Notes under the pieces: model-generated
What the model was told of the DNA's origin: nothing
What the model saw: only the letters and a program-made list of their open reading frames with translations
Database searches by the model: none
Made by a program: the position numbers and the translations under genes
NCBI RefSeq assembly: GCF_003574465.1
Contig: NZ_QOWC01000038.1
Location: 1-46,854, forward strand
From: Methylobacterium crusticola
GTDB lineage: Bacteria > Pseudomonadota > Alphaproteobacteria > Rhizobiales > Beijerinckiaceae
Reading direction: 5' to 3'
Length of the DNA: 46,854 nt
Part shown: positions 1 through 7,646 of the stretch, piece by piece
Numbering within the stretch: the first letter of the stretch is position 1
Layout: every line of letters starts with the position of its first letter

Positions 1-693
1 CTGCCGCCGCAGGCGCCGGCCGGCGCGCCCGGGGCGAGGGGCGCCGCGGCGGCGACTGGCGCCGCGGCGGCGACTGGCGCCGCCGGCACCCTGCGCTACC
101 TCGCCCGCACGCCCCTGATCGCCGGGCTGCTCGTCGCCGACCTCGCCGCCATGATCCTCGCCCTGCCCTACGCGCTGCTGCCGGAATTCGGCACCCGCGA
201 CCTGCACGGCGACACCGCCACCGTGGGGCTCCTCTACGCCGCCCCCTCGGTCGGCGCCCTCGCGGTCGCCCTGGGGGCGAGCGCCGCCGGGGCGAGCCCC
301 CGGGCCGGGCGCTACCTCGTCGGCAGCGTCGCGGTCTGGGGCGTCGCCGTGATGGGGCTCGGCGCCGCCTCCGGCCTGTGGTCGGCCCTGCTCTGCCTCG
401 CGGCCATCGGGGGAGCCGGCGTCTTCGCCGAGATCCTGCGGGCCGCCCTGATCCAGTCGCACACCCCCGACGCCCTGCTCGGGCGGGTGTCGAGCCTGTG
501 GGTGCTCCAGGCCACGGTCGGCCCGGCGCTCGGCGGCCTCCAGGCCGGCCTGCTCGCGCACCTGACCTCGCCCCGCACCGCCATGCTGGCGGGCGGCGCC
601 GCGTGCCTCGTCGCCACGGCCTGCATCGCGCTGTCCGTGCCGGCCCTGGTGCGGGCGAGCCTCGCCGGGACGCGCGGGGCCGCGGATGCCTGA
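1..693 (+). CDS. MFS transporter, 3' part (EntS-like siderophore exporter)
   Basis: The reading frame is open from base 1 with no start, so the gene begins upstream of the window; about 230 C-terminal residues are present. They contain several hydrophobic helices separated by short loops, including the motif LLGRVSSLW followed by a Gly/Ala-rich helix, typical of the C-terminal half of major facilitator exporters of the enterobactin exporter (EntS) type. It overlaps the fhuD start by 8 bases and so belongs to the siderophore operon, where export of a siderophore or a related small molecule is the likely job. A Pro/Ala/Gly-rich cytoplasmic linker near the window edge contains an in-frame 18-bp duplication. 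The substrate cannot be read from the sequence. Confidence 0.8.
   Translation: MPPQAPAGAPGARGAAAATGAAAATGAAGTLRYLARTPLIAGLLVADLAAMILALPYALLPEFGTRDLHGDTATVGLLYAAPSVGALAVALGASAAGASPRAGRYLVGSVAVWGVAVMGLGAASGLWSALLCLAAIGGAGVFAEILRAALIQSHTPDALLGRVSSLWVLQATVGPALGGLQAGLLAHLTSPRTAMLAGGAACLVATACIALSVPALVRASLAGTRGAADA
40..75 (+). repeat. 18-bp tandem duplication, in frame, in MFS loop
   Basis: Two exact head-to-tail 18-bp copies (40-57, 58-75) and the start of a third encode Gly-Ala-Ala-Ala-Ala-Thr twice. The period is a multiple of three, so the frame is kept; it lengthens a low-complexity loop and is probably replication slippage. Confidence 0.85.
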
Positions 694-1645
694 GGGCCCC
701 CTCACCCGGCGGCGGGCCCTCGCGCTGCTGTGCCTCGCGGCGGCAGGGTCCGGGGCGGCAGATCCCGCGGCGGCGGATCCCGCGGCGGCAGAGCCCGCGG
801 CCGAGCCTGCCGCGCCAGAGCCCGCGGGCGCCGGGGCGGCGCCGCGCCGGGTCGCGGTGCTCGACTGGGGCGCGACCGAGACTGTGCTGGCGCTCGGCGT
901 GCGGCCGGTCGGCGTGCCCCAGCCGGCGGGGTATTCCCGCACCGTGGTGGCGCCGGCGCTGCCGCCCGACACCCTGGACCTCGGCCTCGTGGTCGAGCCG
1001 AACCTCGAGCTGCTCGACGCGGCGAGGCCCGACCTGATCGTCCTGAGCCCGCTCCAGGAGGCGGGCCTGTCCCCGCTCCTCGCCCGGATCGCCCCGACCG
1101 CGGTCTTCGCCGTCTACGGCCCGGGCGGGGCTCCCTACGAGCGGGCCGGCGGCGAGACCCTGCGCCTCGCCGCCCGCCTCGGCCGGGAGGCGGCGGGCCG
1201 GGCCCTCGCGGCCGAGACCGAGGCGCGCATCGGGCGGGCCGCCGCCCGCCTGTGCGGGCCGCGGCGGCCGGTCTACCTCGTCTGGATCGTCGACGAGCGC
1301 AACGTCGTGGTGTACGGCCGCGGCAGCCTGTTCCAGGCGGTGCTCGACCGCTTCCGCGTGGCGAATGCCTGGGGCGGGCCCGCGAACCTGTGGGGCTTCA
1401 CCAGCGTCGGCGTCGAGGCGCTGACCGCCGAGCCCGAGGCCCGCATCGTCCATGTCGGGCCGATCGTCTCCCGGGGCGCGAGGGCGCTCGCCGGCAGCGC
1501 GGTCTGGCGCAGCCTCGCCCCGGTGCGGGCGGGCCGCGTGGCGACGATCCCGCCGGTGTGGTTCTACGGCGGCCTGCCGGCCGCGGGACGCTTCGCGGAG
1601 CTCGCCGGGGCGGCCCTGGCGCAGGCGGACGGATGCGATGGCTGA
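686..1645 (+). CDS. fhuD: Iron-siderophore ABC transporter substrate-binding protein (FhuD-like)
   Basis: Periplasmic binding protein (319 aa) that would deliver a ferric hydroxamate-type siderophore to the FhuB permease. The N-terminus TRRRALALLCLAAAGSGAA is a secretion signal (twin-arginine-like), followed by a low-complexity Ala/Pro/Glu linker to about residue 50 made of slipped DPAAA units. The mature part has the class III binding-protein pattern: RRVAVLDWGATETVLALGV at the start of the first lobe, PDLIVLSP, a long connecting helix, then the second lobe with VYGRGSLFQAVLDRFRVANA. The ATG overlaps the end of the MFS gene, and the 3' end overlaps fhuB by 8 bases, indicating one translationally coupled operon. 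Ligand specificity is inferred from the FhuB/FhuC company only. Confidence 0.85.
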   Translation: MPEGPLTRRRALALLCLAAAGSGAADPAAADPAAAEPAAEPAAPEPAGAGAAPRRVAVLDWGATETVLALGVRPVGVPQPAGYSRTVVAPALPPDTLDLGLVVEPNLELLDAARPDLIVLSPLQEAGLSPLLARIAPTAVFAVYGPGGAPYERAGGETLRLAARLGREAAGRALAAETEARIGRAAARLCGPRRPVYLVWIVDERNVVVYGRGSLFQAVLDRFRVANAWGGPANLWGFTSVGVEALTAEPEARIVHVGPIVSRGARALAGSAVWRSLAPVRAGRVATIPPVWFYGGLPAAGRFAELAGAALAQADGCDG

Positions 1646-3638
1646 GGCGGTGCTGGCACCCGGGCGGGTCGCCGCGCGCCCGCGCGGCACGCTGATCCTG
1701 ATCGCCGCGCTGGCGCTGCCGGCCCTGCTCCTGAGCCTGCACGGCCTCACGGCCCAGCTGCCGCTCGCGCAGGCGCTGCGGGCCCTCGCCGCGCCCGATC
1801 CCGCCGACATCCGGCAGGTGATCCTGCGCGAGAGCTGGCTGCCGCGCCTCGTCAGCGCGTGGCTCGCCGGGGCGGCGCTGGCGCTCGCCGGCGCGGTCTT
1901 CCAGCAGGTCCTGCGCAACCCCCTCGCCTCCCCGGCGACGCTCGGCGTCTCGGCGGGGGCCGAGCTCGCCCTCGCGGCCGCGACGGTGTTCGCCCCGGGC
2001 CTCCTCGCGGCCGGCCGCGAGCCGGTGGCGCTCGCCGGCTCCGCCCTCGCGGCCGCCCTGGTGTTCGGCCTGACCTGGCGCCGGGGCTTCGCGCCGCTGG
2101 CCCTGATCCTGACCGGGCTCCTGGTCAACCTCTACTGCGGGGCCTTCGAGACCCTGCTGGTGGTGCTGCACCAGGACGCGCTGTTCGGGATCTTCCTGTG
2201 GGGCGCGGGCTCCCTCGCCATGAACGACTGGACGGCGCCGGCCTACCTCGCGCCCCGCCTCGCCGCCTGCGGGATCGGGGTCGCGCTGCTCGCCCGCCCG
2301 CTCGCGCTCCTCGACCTCGGCGAGGCCGCGGCCCGCAGCCTCGGCCTGCCCCTCGGGGCGATCCGCGCCGGCGCCCTCGCCCTCGCGGTGGCCCTCGGGG
2401 GCTTCGTGGTGGCGGGCGTCGGCGTGATCGGCTTCGTGGGGTTAGCGGCCCCGGTGCTGGCGGGCCTCACGGGCGCCCGGCGCCTGCCCGAGCGCCTGTG
2501 GCTCGCGCCCCTCCTCGGCGCCGTGCTGCTCTGGCTCACCGACGGCGTGGCGGCGGCGCTCGGCCCCGTCGCGGCGGTGCCGACGGGCGCCCTCGCCTCC
2601 CTGGTCGGCGTGCCGGTGCTGCTCTGGCTGCTGCCGCGCCTCGCCCGGCACCCGGCACCGCCACCGCCGCCCGCAGCACCCCTGCGGCGGGCCCGCCGGC
2701 CCGGGGCGCTCGTGGCGGGCTGCGCCCTCGCCCTCGCGTTCGCCCTGCCGGTGGCCTGCCTGTTCGGGCCGGGCCCGGCGGGCTGGCACTGGGCGGGCCT
2801 CGACGGCCCGTCGACCCCCCTCCCCTGGCGGCTGCCGCGGGTCGGGGTCTCCCTGGCGGCGGGCGCGCTGCTGGCCCTCGCCGGGACGGTGATCCAGCGC
2901 CTCACCGCCAACCCGCTGGCGAGCCCGGAGGCCCTCGGCATCAGCGCCGGCGCCGCCCTCGGGGTGCTGGTCCTGAGCCTCGCCCTCGGCGAGCCCGGCC
3001 GGGCCGCGCTGCTCGCCGGGGCGGGCCTCGGGGCGGCCGGCACGCTCGCCGCCATGCTGGCCCTCGGCCGCCGGAGCGGCCACAGGCCCGACCAGATGCT
3101 GCTCGCGGGCGTCGCCCTCACGGGCGGCTTCGGGGCGGTGCTCACCCTCCTGATGATCAGCGGCGACCCGAGCATCGCGCTCCTGCGCGGCTGGCTCGCC
3201 GGCTCGACCGCCCGGGCGGCGCCCGGCGACGCGCTGGCGGCCCTCGGCGTCCTCTGCCTCGCCGCCCTGGCGCTGCCGGCCCTGGTGCGCTGGCTCGACA
3301 TCCTGCCCCTCGGCGACGTCCCGGCCCGCAGCCTCGGCGTCGACCTCGGCCGCGGGCGCCTCGCCCTCATGGCGCTGGCGGCGCTGCTCACCGCCGCCGG
3401 CACCCTCGCGGCGGGCCCGCTCACCTTCGTGGGGCTGATCGCCCCGCACCTCGCGCGCCTGCTCGGGCTCGCCCGCGCCGCCCACCACCTGGCGGGTGCC
3501 GCCCTGATCGGCGCCCTCGTGATGGTGGCGGCCGACTGGGCCGCCCGCACCGCCTTCTTCCCCTACGGGCTGCCGGCCGGCCTCGTCGCCACGGTGGTCG
3601 GCGGGCCGGCCCTGCTCTGGCTCCTGGCGCGGCGCTGA
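1638..3638 (+). CDS. fhuB: Fused double-domain ferric-siderophore permease (FhuB-like)
   Basis: Inner-membrane permease (666 aa) with two BtuC/FecCD-type halves fused in one chain, the arrangement and length typical of FhuB. Each half carries the recognisable NPLASPATLGVSAGA / NPLASPEALGISAGA motif (near residues 95 and 430) and the late GVIGFVGLAAP / GPLTFVGLIAPH coupling-helix segment that contacts the ATPase. The start ATG at 1638 lies inside the end of fhuD; the longer upstream frame is fhuD read in another frame. The two halves are joined by a Pro-rich linker near residue 345. It works with FhuD (upstream) and the ATPase encoded convergently at 3679-4464. Confidence 0.92.
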   Translation: MAEAVLAPGRVAARPRGTLILIAALALPALLLSLHGLTAQLPLAQALRALAAPDPADIRQVILRESWLPRLVSAWLAGAALALAGAVFQQVLRNPLASPATLGVSAGAELALAAATVFAPGLLAAGREPVALAGSALAAALVFGLTWRRGFAPLALILTGLLVNLYCGAFETLLVVLHQDALFGIFLWGAGSLAMNDWTAPAYLAPRLAACGIGVALLARPLALLDLGEAAARSLGLPLGAIRAGALALAVALGGFVVAGVGVIGFVGLAAPVLAGLTGARRLPERLWLAPLLGAVLLWLTDGVAAALGPVAAVPTGALASLVGVPVLLWLLPRLARHPAPPPPPAAPLRRARRPGALVAGCALALAFALPVACLFGPGPAGWHWAGLDGPSTPLPWRLPRVGVSLAAGALLALAGTVIQRLTANPLASPEALGISAGAALGVLVLSLALGEPGRAALLAGAGLGAAGTLAAMLALGRRSGHRPDQMLLAGVALTGGFGAVLTLLMISGDPSIALLRGWLAGSTARAAPGDALAALGVLCLAALALPALVRWLDILPLGDVPARSLGVDLGRGRLALMALAALLTAAGTLAAGPLTFVGLIAPHLARLLGLARAAHHLAGAALIGALVMVAADWAARTAFFPYGLPAGLVATVVGGPALLWLLARR

Positions 3639-3678
3639 GCCCGGGTCGCGGGCCCCTGCCCGGCCGGCGGCCCGGCCT

Positions 3679-4464
3679 TCAGAGCGCGTAGCTGATCGGC
3701 GCGCCGCCGCCCGGGCGCGGCAGCACGCCGATGGGGATGCCGTAGATGGCCGCGAGCGCCGTGCCGGTCATGAGGTCGCCGGGCGTGCCGCGGGCGACGA
3801 GGCGCCCGGCCTGGAGGGCCAGGATCTCGTCGCAGAACCGGGCCGCGAGGTTCACGTCGTGCAGCACCACGACCACGCTCGTGCCGCGCTCGCGGCTCAG
3901 CCGCCGCACCAGGGCGAGCACCTCGACCTGGTGGGCGAGGTCGAGGGCCGAGGTCGGCTCGTCGAGCAGCAGGCAGCCGGCGTCCTGCGCGACCAGCATC
4001 GCGAGCCAGGCCCGCTGACGCTCGCCGCCCGACAGCGTCTCGACCAGGCGGTCGGCGAAGGGCGCGACGTCCGCAAGCGCCATCGCGTCGGCGATCCGCT
4101 CGCGGTCCCCGGGTCCGCGCCGGCCGAGGGGGCCGTGCCAGGGATAGCGGCCGAGCGCCACGACCTCGCGCACCAGCATGCCGGCCGCCGGCCCGGTCGC
4201 CTGCGGCAGGTAGGCGAGCCGGCGCGCGAGCGCCCGGCCGGGCCAGGCCGGGAGCGGGGTGCCGGCGAAGCGGATCGTGCCGGAATCGGGGGCCTGCTGC
4301 CGGGCGAGCAGCTTGAGGAGCGTGGACTTGCCCGACCCGTTGTGGCCGATGAGGCCGCAGACCCGGCCCGACGGCAGCGCCAGGCTCAGGGGCTCCAGGA
4401 TTCGCCGGCCCGCGGCGGACGCCGCGACGCCGTCGAGGACGAAGATCGGTGCGTCGCCGCTCAC
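3679..4464 (-). CDS. fhuC: Ferric-siderophore ABC transporter ATP-binding protein (FhuC-like)
   Basis: Cytoplasmic ATPase energising the FhuB permease. It has Walker A GHNGSGKST, the Q-loop in AYLPQAT, signature LSGGERQRA, Walker B CLLLDEPTSALD and the switch histidine in VVLHDVNLA. I place the start at the GTG at 4464 (261 aa, usual FhuC length) because a GGAGGCAGGGG ribosome binding site precedes it; a GTG at 4512 would add 16 residues without homology. The gene is convergent with fhuDB, only 40 bp from the fhuB stop, so it cannot share their transcript: an unusual split of one transporter over two strands, although the protein partners are clear. Confidence 0.9.
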   Translation of the reverse strand: MSGDAPIFVLDGVAASAAGRRILEPLSLALPSGRVCGLIGHNGSGKSTLLKLLARQQAPDSGTIRFAGTPLPAWPGRALARRLAYLPQATGPAAGMLVREVVALGRYPWHGPLGRRGPGDRERIADAMALADVAPFADRLVETLSGGERQRAWLAMLVAQDAGCLLLDEPTSALDLAHQVEVLALVRRLSRERGTSVVVVLHDVNLAARFCDEILALQAGRLVARGTPGDLMTGTALAAIYGIPIGVLPRPGGGAPISYAL

Positions 4465-4525
4465 GGGCCCCTGCCTCCACGCGGGTGGGCGAACCTCATA
4501 GCAACGCGGCACGGTCGGCGGAAGG

Positions 4526-4561
4526 GCGCCGCCCGGCCGCGGAGCGCCGCCCGGCCGCGGA
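4526..4561. repeat. 18-bp tandem repeat upstream of fhuC
   Basis: Two exact copies of GCGCCGCCCGGCCGCGGA (4526-4543, 4544-4561) and a partial third lie in the 114-bp spacer between the cyclase 3' end and the fhuC start. Nothing else is recognisable in the spacer; the repeat could form alternative GC hairpins in the fhuC leader. Confidence 0.8.
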
Positions 4562-4578
4562 GCGCCGGCCGGGGGGTG

Positions 4579-6429
4579 TCAGGCGGGCCTGACCCAGCGG
4601 ACCGCGACCGCGAGGGGCTGGCGCCGCCCGCGGATCGCCACGGCGCGCCGGTCCTCGAAGGCGGCGATCTCGGCCCGCGAGTCCCGGCAGGCCGCCAGCA
4701 GGTCCTCGCTCGCCACGAGGGCGGCGCCGAGGGTCTTGGCGACCTCCATCAGGCGGCTCGCGACGTTGACGCTGTCGCCCGTGGCGGTGATGTGCTGGTG
4801 GTCGCGGGAGCCCAGGCGCGACACCACGACGGTGCCGTGGTGGGCCCCGACCCTCAGGTCGAGCGCGTCCGCCCGGGACTCGGCCCGGAGCCAGGCGCGC
4901 ACCCGCGGCACCAGGGCGGCGGCGGCGGCGAGCGCGTGGTCGGCATCGTCCGGCCCGGGCTCGGGCAGGCCGAACAGGCTCATGGCCCCGTCGCCCATGA
5001 AGGTCATGACGAGGCCGCCCGCCCGGGTGACCTCCTCCTCCACGAGGGCGTGGAAGCCCTTGAGGAAGGCCTGGGTCGCGGCGGGCCCGAGGGTCTCGCT
5101 CAGCCGGGTGAAGCCGCTGAGGTCGACGAACACGATGCCCAGCACCTGCGCGACCGGCGCCGCGAGGTAGCCCGGATCCCCGGCGATGCGGGCCGCGAGC
5201 GCCGGCGGCTGGAACACCCGCAGGGCCCGCTCGGCCTGCGCGAGGCGGCCGGCGAGGCGGCGGTCGAGGATCATCCGGCCGGCGATCCCGAAGGCGACCA
5301 CCGGCGCCATCGCGGCGAGCGGCAGCCCGGCGCCGAGCCACAGGCCCGCCTGCGCGAAGGCCAGCTGGGCGGCGGCGAGCCAGGCGACGGCCGCGAGGCC
5401 GACGAGGCTCAGGCCCAGGCTCGGCGGGGCGAGGGGCAGCAGCAGGGCCGCGCCCGCCGCCAGCGCCGCCGCGACCGCGGCGTCGACCCGGCGCACCGGC
5501 AGGTCGCGCACGAGGCCGTCCCCGGCGACGAGGTGGCCGAGGGCGGTCGCCAGCAGCTCGACGCCCGGGAGCACCGGGTCGAAGGGCGTCGCGAAGGTGT
5601 CGGCCCCGGCCGTCGCGGTGGCGCCCACGATCACCACGCGGTCGCGCAGGACCTCGGGCCCGGCCGCGCCGCGCAGCACGGCGGCGGCGCTCAGCGTCCG
5701 GATCGTCCCCCGCGGGCCGTAGAAGCGCAGCGGCAGGCTGAGCCCGAGGTCCGGGCGCAGGCGCGTGCGCCCGACGGTGAGCCGGCCCTCCGTCAGCACC
5801 GGCTCGGCGCGCGCCGCCCGGGCGGCGAGGCGGAGCGCGAAGGCCGGCAGCACCGCGTCGTCGGCGCGGATCAGCAGGGGCACGTGGCGGGGCGTGCCGC
5901 CGTGGTCGGTGGCGACGTTGACGAGGCCGAGGCCCGCGCTCGCGCGCAGGGTCTCGGTGGGCCAGAGCACCGTCTCGGCCCGCGGGACCTCCGCCGCCGG
6001 CTCGGACCCGTCCCCGGCCCGCGCGAACAGCGCCGCGCCGGCGATCACGGCCCCCGCCTCGCGCAGGGCCGCCGCCAGGTCCCGGTCCCCGGCCTCCGGC
6101 CCGCGCTCCAGGAACAGGATGTCGAGGCCGATGCCCCGCGCGCCGGCGCCCGACAGGGTGCGCACGAGGCGCGCGAGCGTCGCGCGCGGCAGCGGGTAGG
6201 TGCCCGCCTCGGCCAGGGTCGCGTCGTCGAGGGCGACGATCACCACCTCGGCGGGCGCCGGGCGCGGGCCCGCGAGGGCGAAGCGCAGGTCGAGGAGCGG
6301 GGCCTCGATCCGGTCGAGCAGCGTCGCGCGCCCCTCGAGGTGCAGGGTGGCGAGGACGCCCGACCAGGCGAGCGCGAGGGCGAGCGCGGCCGCCGCGTGC
6401 AGCCCCCGCGCCCCGACGGCGCGCGCCAT
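4579..6429 (-). CDS. CHASE2-domain class III adenylate/guanylate cyclase
   Basis: Membrane-bound nucleotide cyclase (616 aa). After an N-terminal membrane segment (about residues 8-25), an extracytoplasmic CHASE2 sensor spans about 30-330 (VVIVALDDATLAEAG; LGLDILFLE-type core; VVIVGATATAGADTFATPF). Three hydrophobic helices follow (about 335-415), then the catalytic domain (about 440-600) with metal-binding aspartates in FVDLSGFTRLSE and FMGDGAMSLFG and the dimer/transition-state motif TGDSVNVASRL. The ATG at 6429 overlaps the FecR-gene stop (ATGA), so translation is coupled. CHASE2 cyclases commonly pair with FecR-domain proteins, and the pair probably converts an envelope signal into cAMP. 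The longer open frame upstream of 6429 is only read-through of the FecR gene in another frame. Confidence 0.92.
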   Translation of the reverse strand: MARAVGARGLHAAAALALALAWSGVLATLHLEGRATLLDRIEAPLLDLRFALAGPRPAPAEVVIVALDDATLAEAGTYPLPRATLARLVRTLSGAGARGIGLDILFLERGPEAGDRDLAAALREAGAVIAGAALFARAGDGSEPAAEVPRAETVLWPTETLRASAGLGLVNVATDHGGTPRHVPLLIRADDAVLPAFALRLAARAARAEPVLTEGRLTVGRTRLRPDLGLSLPLRFYGPRGTIRTLSAAAVLRGAAGPEVLRDRVVIVGATATAGADTFATPFDPVLPGVELLATALGHLVAGDGLVRDLPVRRVDAAVAAALAAGAALLLPLAPPSLGLSLVGLAAVAWLAAAQLAFAQAGLWLGAGLPLAAMAPVVAFGIAGRMILDRRLAGRLAQAERALRVFQPPALAARIAGDPGYLAAPVAQVLGIVFVDLSGFTRLSETLGPAATQAFLKGFHALVEEEVTRAGGLVMTFMGDGAMSLFGLPEPGPDDADHALAAAAALVPRVRAWLRAESRADALDLRVGAHHGTVVVSRLGSRDHQHITATGDSVNVASRLMEVAKTLGAALVASEDLLAACRDSRAEIAAFEDRRAVAIRGRRQPLAVAVRWVRPA

Positions 6430-6974
6430 CAGCGCCCGAAGCGTCCAAGGAGGCCCGCGGCGCGCTCGACGCCCCAGCGCTTGACCTCCAGCGGCGCCGT
6501 CCCGGCCTCGACGTCGACGCCGTCGCCCGCCCCCAGGATCACCGCCGGGCCGCCCGGCCGGCGCACCGACACCGCACCCGTCTGCACGAAGACCGAGGTC
6601 CGGCTCGCCGTGACGTCCACCGCCCAGACGGTGCCCCGCACCGACGCGATGGCGTGGGGCGTCATGATCTGGAACCCGCCCCGGCGCGGGGGCGCGTCGA
6701 CGAGCAGGCCGCGCCCGTCGAGCTCCGCCGCCTCCGGCCGGCCGTCCCGGTTGCGGTCGATCAGGCGGTAGCTGCTGCCGCTCTCCGCGCTCAGGGTGAA
6801 GCCGTCCGGGCAGGACAGCACCTGCCGGGGCGGGTCCGTGTAGGGCGTCACCGTGCAGCTGCGCCCCTGCGCGGCCGCCGGGAGCGCCGCCAGATGCGCC
6901 GCCAGGACCGACAGCGCCCCGGCGAGGACGCCCGCGCGGGCCGGCCCGGCCCGGTGGGAAGCGGTGACGCTCAT
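6429..6974 (-). CDS. Exported FecR-domain protein
   Basis: Small exported protein (181 aa). A signal peptide covers about residues 1-36, with cleavage expected after the Ala-rich LPAAAQG. A cysteine pair (SCTV, LSCPDG) lies near residues 40-55, and the FecR core is at about 100-165: MTPHAIASVRGTVWAVDV followed by a beta-rich VQTGAVSVRRPGG. The stop overlaps the start of the CHASE2 cyclase, so the two form a sensor/effector pair in which FecR probably modulates the CHASE2 domain in the periplasm. The ribosome binding site GGAG lies about 8 bases before the ATG. It lacks the N-terminal cytoplasmic anti-sigma region of true FecR, so it is not a sigma-factor regulator. Confidence 0.85.
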   Translation of the reverse strand: MSVTASHRAGPARAGVLAGALSVLAAHLAALPAAAQGRSCTVTPYTDPPRQVLSCPDGFTLSAESGSSYRLIDRNRDGRPEAAELDGRGLLVDAPPRRGGFQIMTPHAIASVRGTVWAVDVTASRTSVFVQTGAVSVRRPGGPAVILGAGDGVDVEAGTAPLEVKRWGVERAAGLLGRFGR

Positions 6975-7642
6975 TCGTGCTGCTCCGAACTCGTTCAGCC
7001 GCCGCGACGGCCCGGCATTCTAGCGCAGTGGCGCGCGGGCGCACCTTCGCCGAGGGGAGGGCTTCACCGGGCCGCCGCCGCGGCGGTGCTCCGCGGCGGC
7101 GGCGGCCCGCGGCGGCCATGTCGATCCGGCCGCCGCGACGTGCGCGGCGGGGCGCCGGCCCGGTCCGCGAAAGGTGATTCCCCGCAGGGACTTGGCGCGG
7201 CCGGGGGATGACTCGCGGACGGGCCGGGTTTTGCACAGGAGTCTCGCCCGGTTGATTCCGCTCGACTCGCCGGGCCGGCCCCCGGACGCCGGCTCGACTC
7301 GGGATGATTCGGCCGCCCGCGGTTTTTCGGCGAACGAGACCTTCAGGGCCGCTAACGGGATGGAGACGCGCTCCCGAATCGCGATCGGAATCAAGGCTTT
7401 CAAGGCCAGTTGCCGGCCGGCAACTCGGGCCCGGCGACCGGCCCGGGCAGGCCGCCGCTGCCGCCAAGTGCTTGTTCGCGATTCGCTTTTCCCGGCGGCC
7501 GCGGAGCCCGGGCAAGGATGGTTCCGCGTCTCGTTGGGGATTGGCTAACCATTTCCGCCTTGCAACCCCGCGCGCCGTCGGGCGATGGTGTCACGCTTCG
7601 AAGCGCTCGGAGCGGGATGAAGCGTATGCACGAGACATCGAC
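6975..7642 (+). promoter_or_regulatory. Long repA upstream region with GANTC cluster
   Basis: No gene is supported in these 668 bp between the divergent FecR gene and repA. Bases 7176-7484 hold ten GANTC sites (starts 7176, 7210, 7239, 7254, 7264, 7296, 7306, 7376, 7388, 7480), whereas I count two in the 2.26 kb of repA-repB coding DNA. GANTC is the target of the alphaproteobacterial cell-cycle methylase CcrM. The region also contains a perfect parS palindrome (7409-7424) and must include the repABC promoter, which I could not place securely. A role in methylation-timed repABC expression is inferred. Confidence 0.7.
7409..7424. promoter_or_regulatory. parS centromere site 1
   Basis: GTTGCCGGCCGGCAAC is a perfect 16-bp palindrome matching the repABC parS consensus GTT-N4-GC-N4-AAC. 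An identical copy lies at 8892-8907. It is the expected RepB (ParB) loading site, 219 bp before the repA start. Confidence 0.85.
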
Positions 7643-7646
7643 GTGA
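7617..7646 (+). CDS. Possible 9-codon leader peptide coupled to repA
   Basis: An ATG-initiated frame encodes MKRMHETST and stops with a TGA that overlaps the GTG start of repA (GTGA, 7643-7646). GGAG lies four bases before the ATG, while repA itself has no clear ribosome binding site. This would fit translational coupling, but so short an ORF can occur by chance. Confidence 0.3.
   Translation: MKRMHETST

Noticed and set aside
3859..6771. 970-codon plus-strand open frame
   Set aside because: Antisense to fhuC, the CHASE2 cyclase and the FecR gene; low complexity and no recognisable domain.
6977..7177. 66-codon plus-strand ORF divergent from the FecR gene
   Set aside because: Starts with GTG without a ribosome site and is Arg/Ala-rich without any recognisable feature.
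7304..7642. N-terminal extension of RepA starting at 7304
   Set aside because: The 113 extra residues are basic low-complexity, overlap the parS site and GANTC cluster, and exceed the normal RepA length; the GTG at 7643 fits better.
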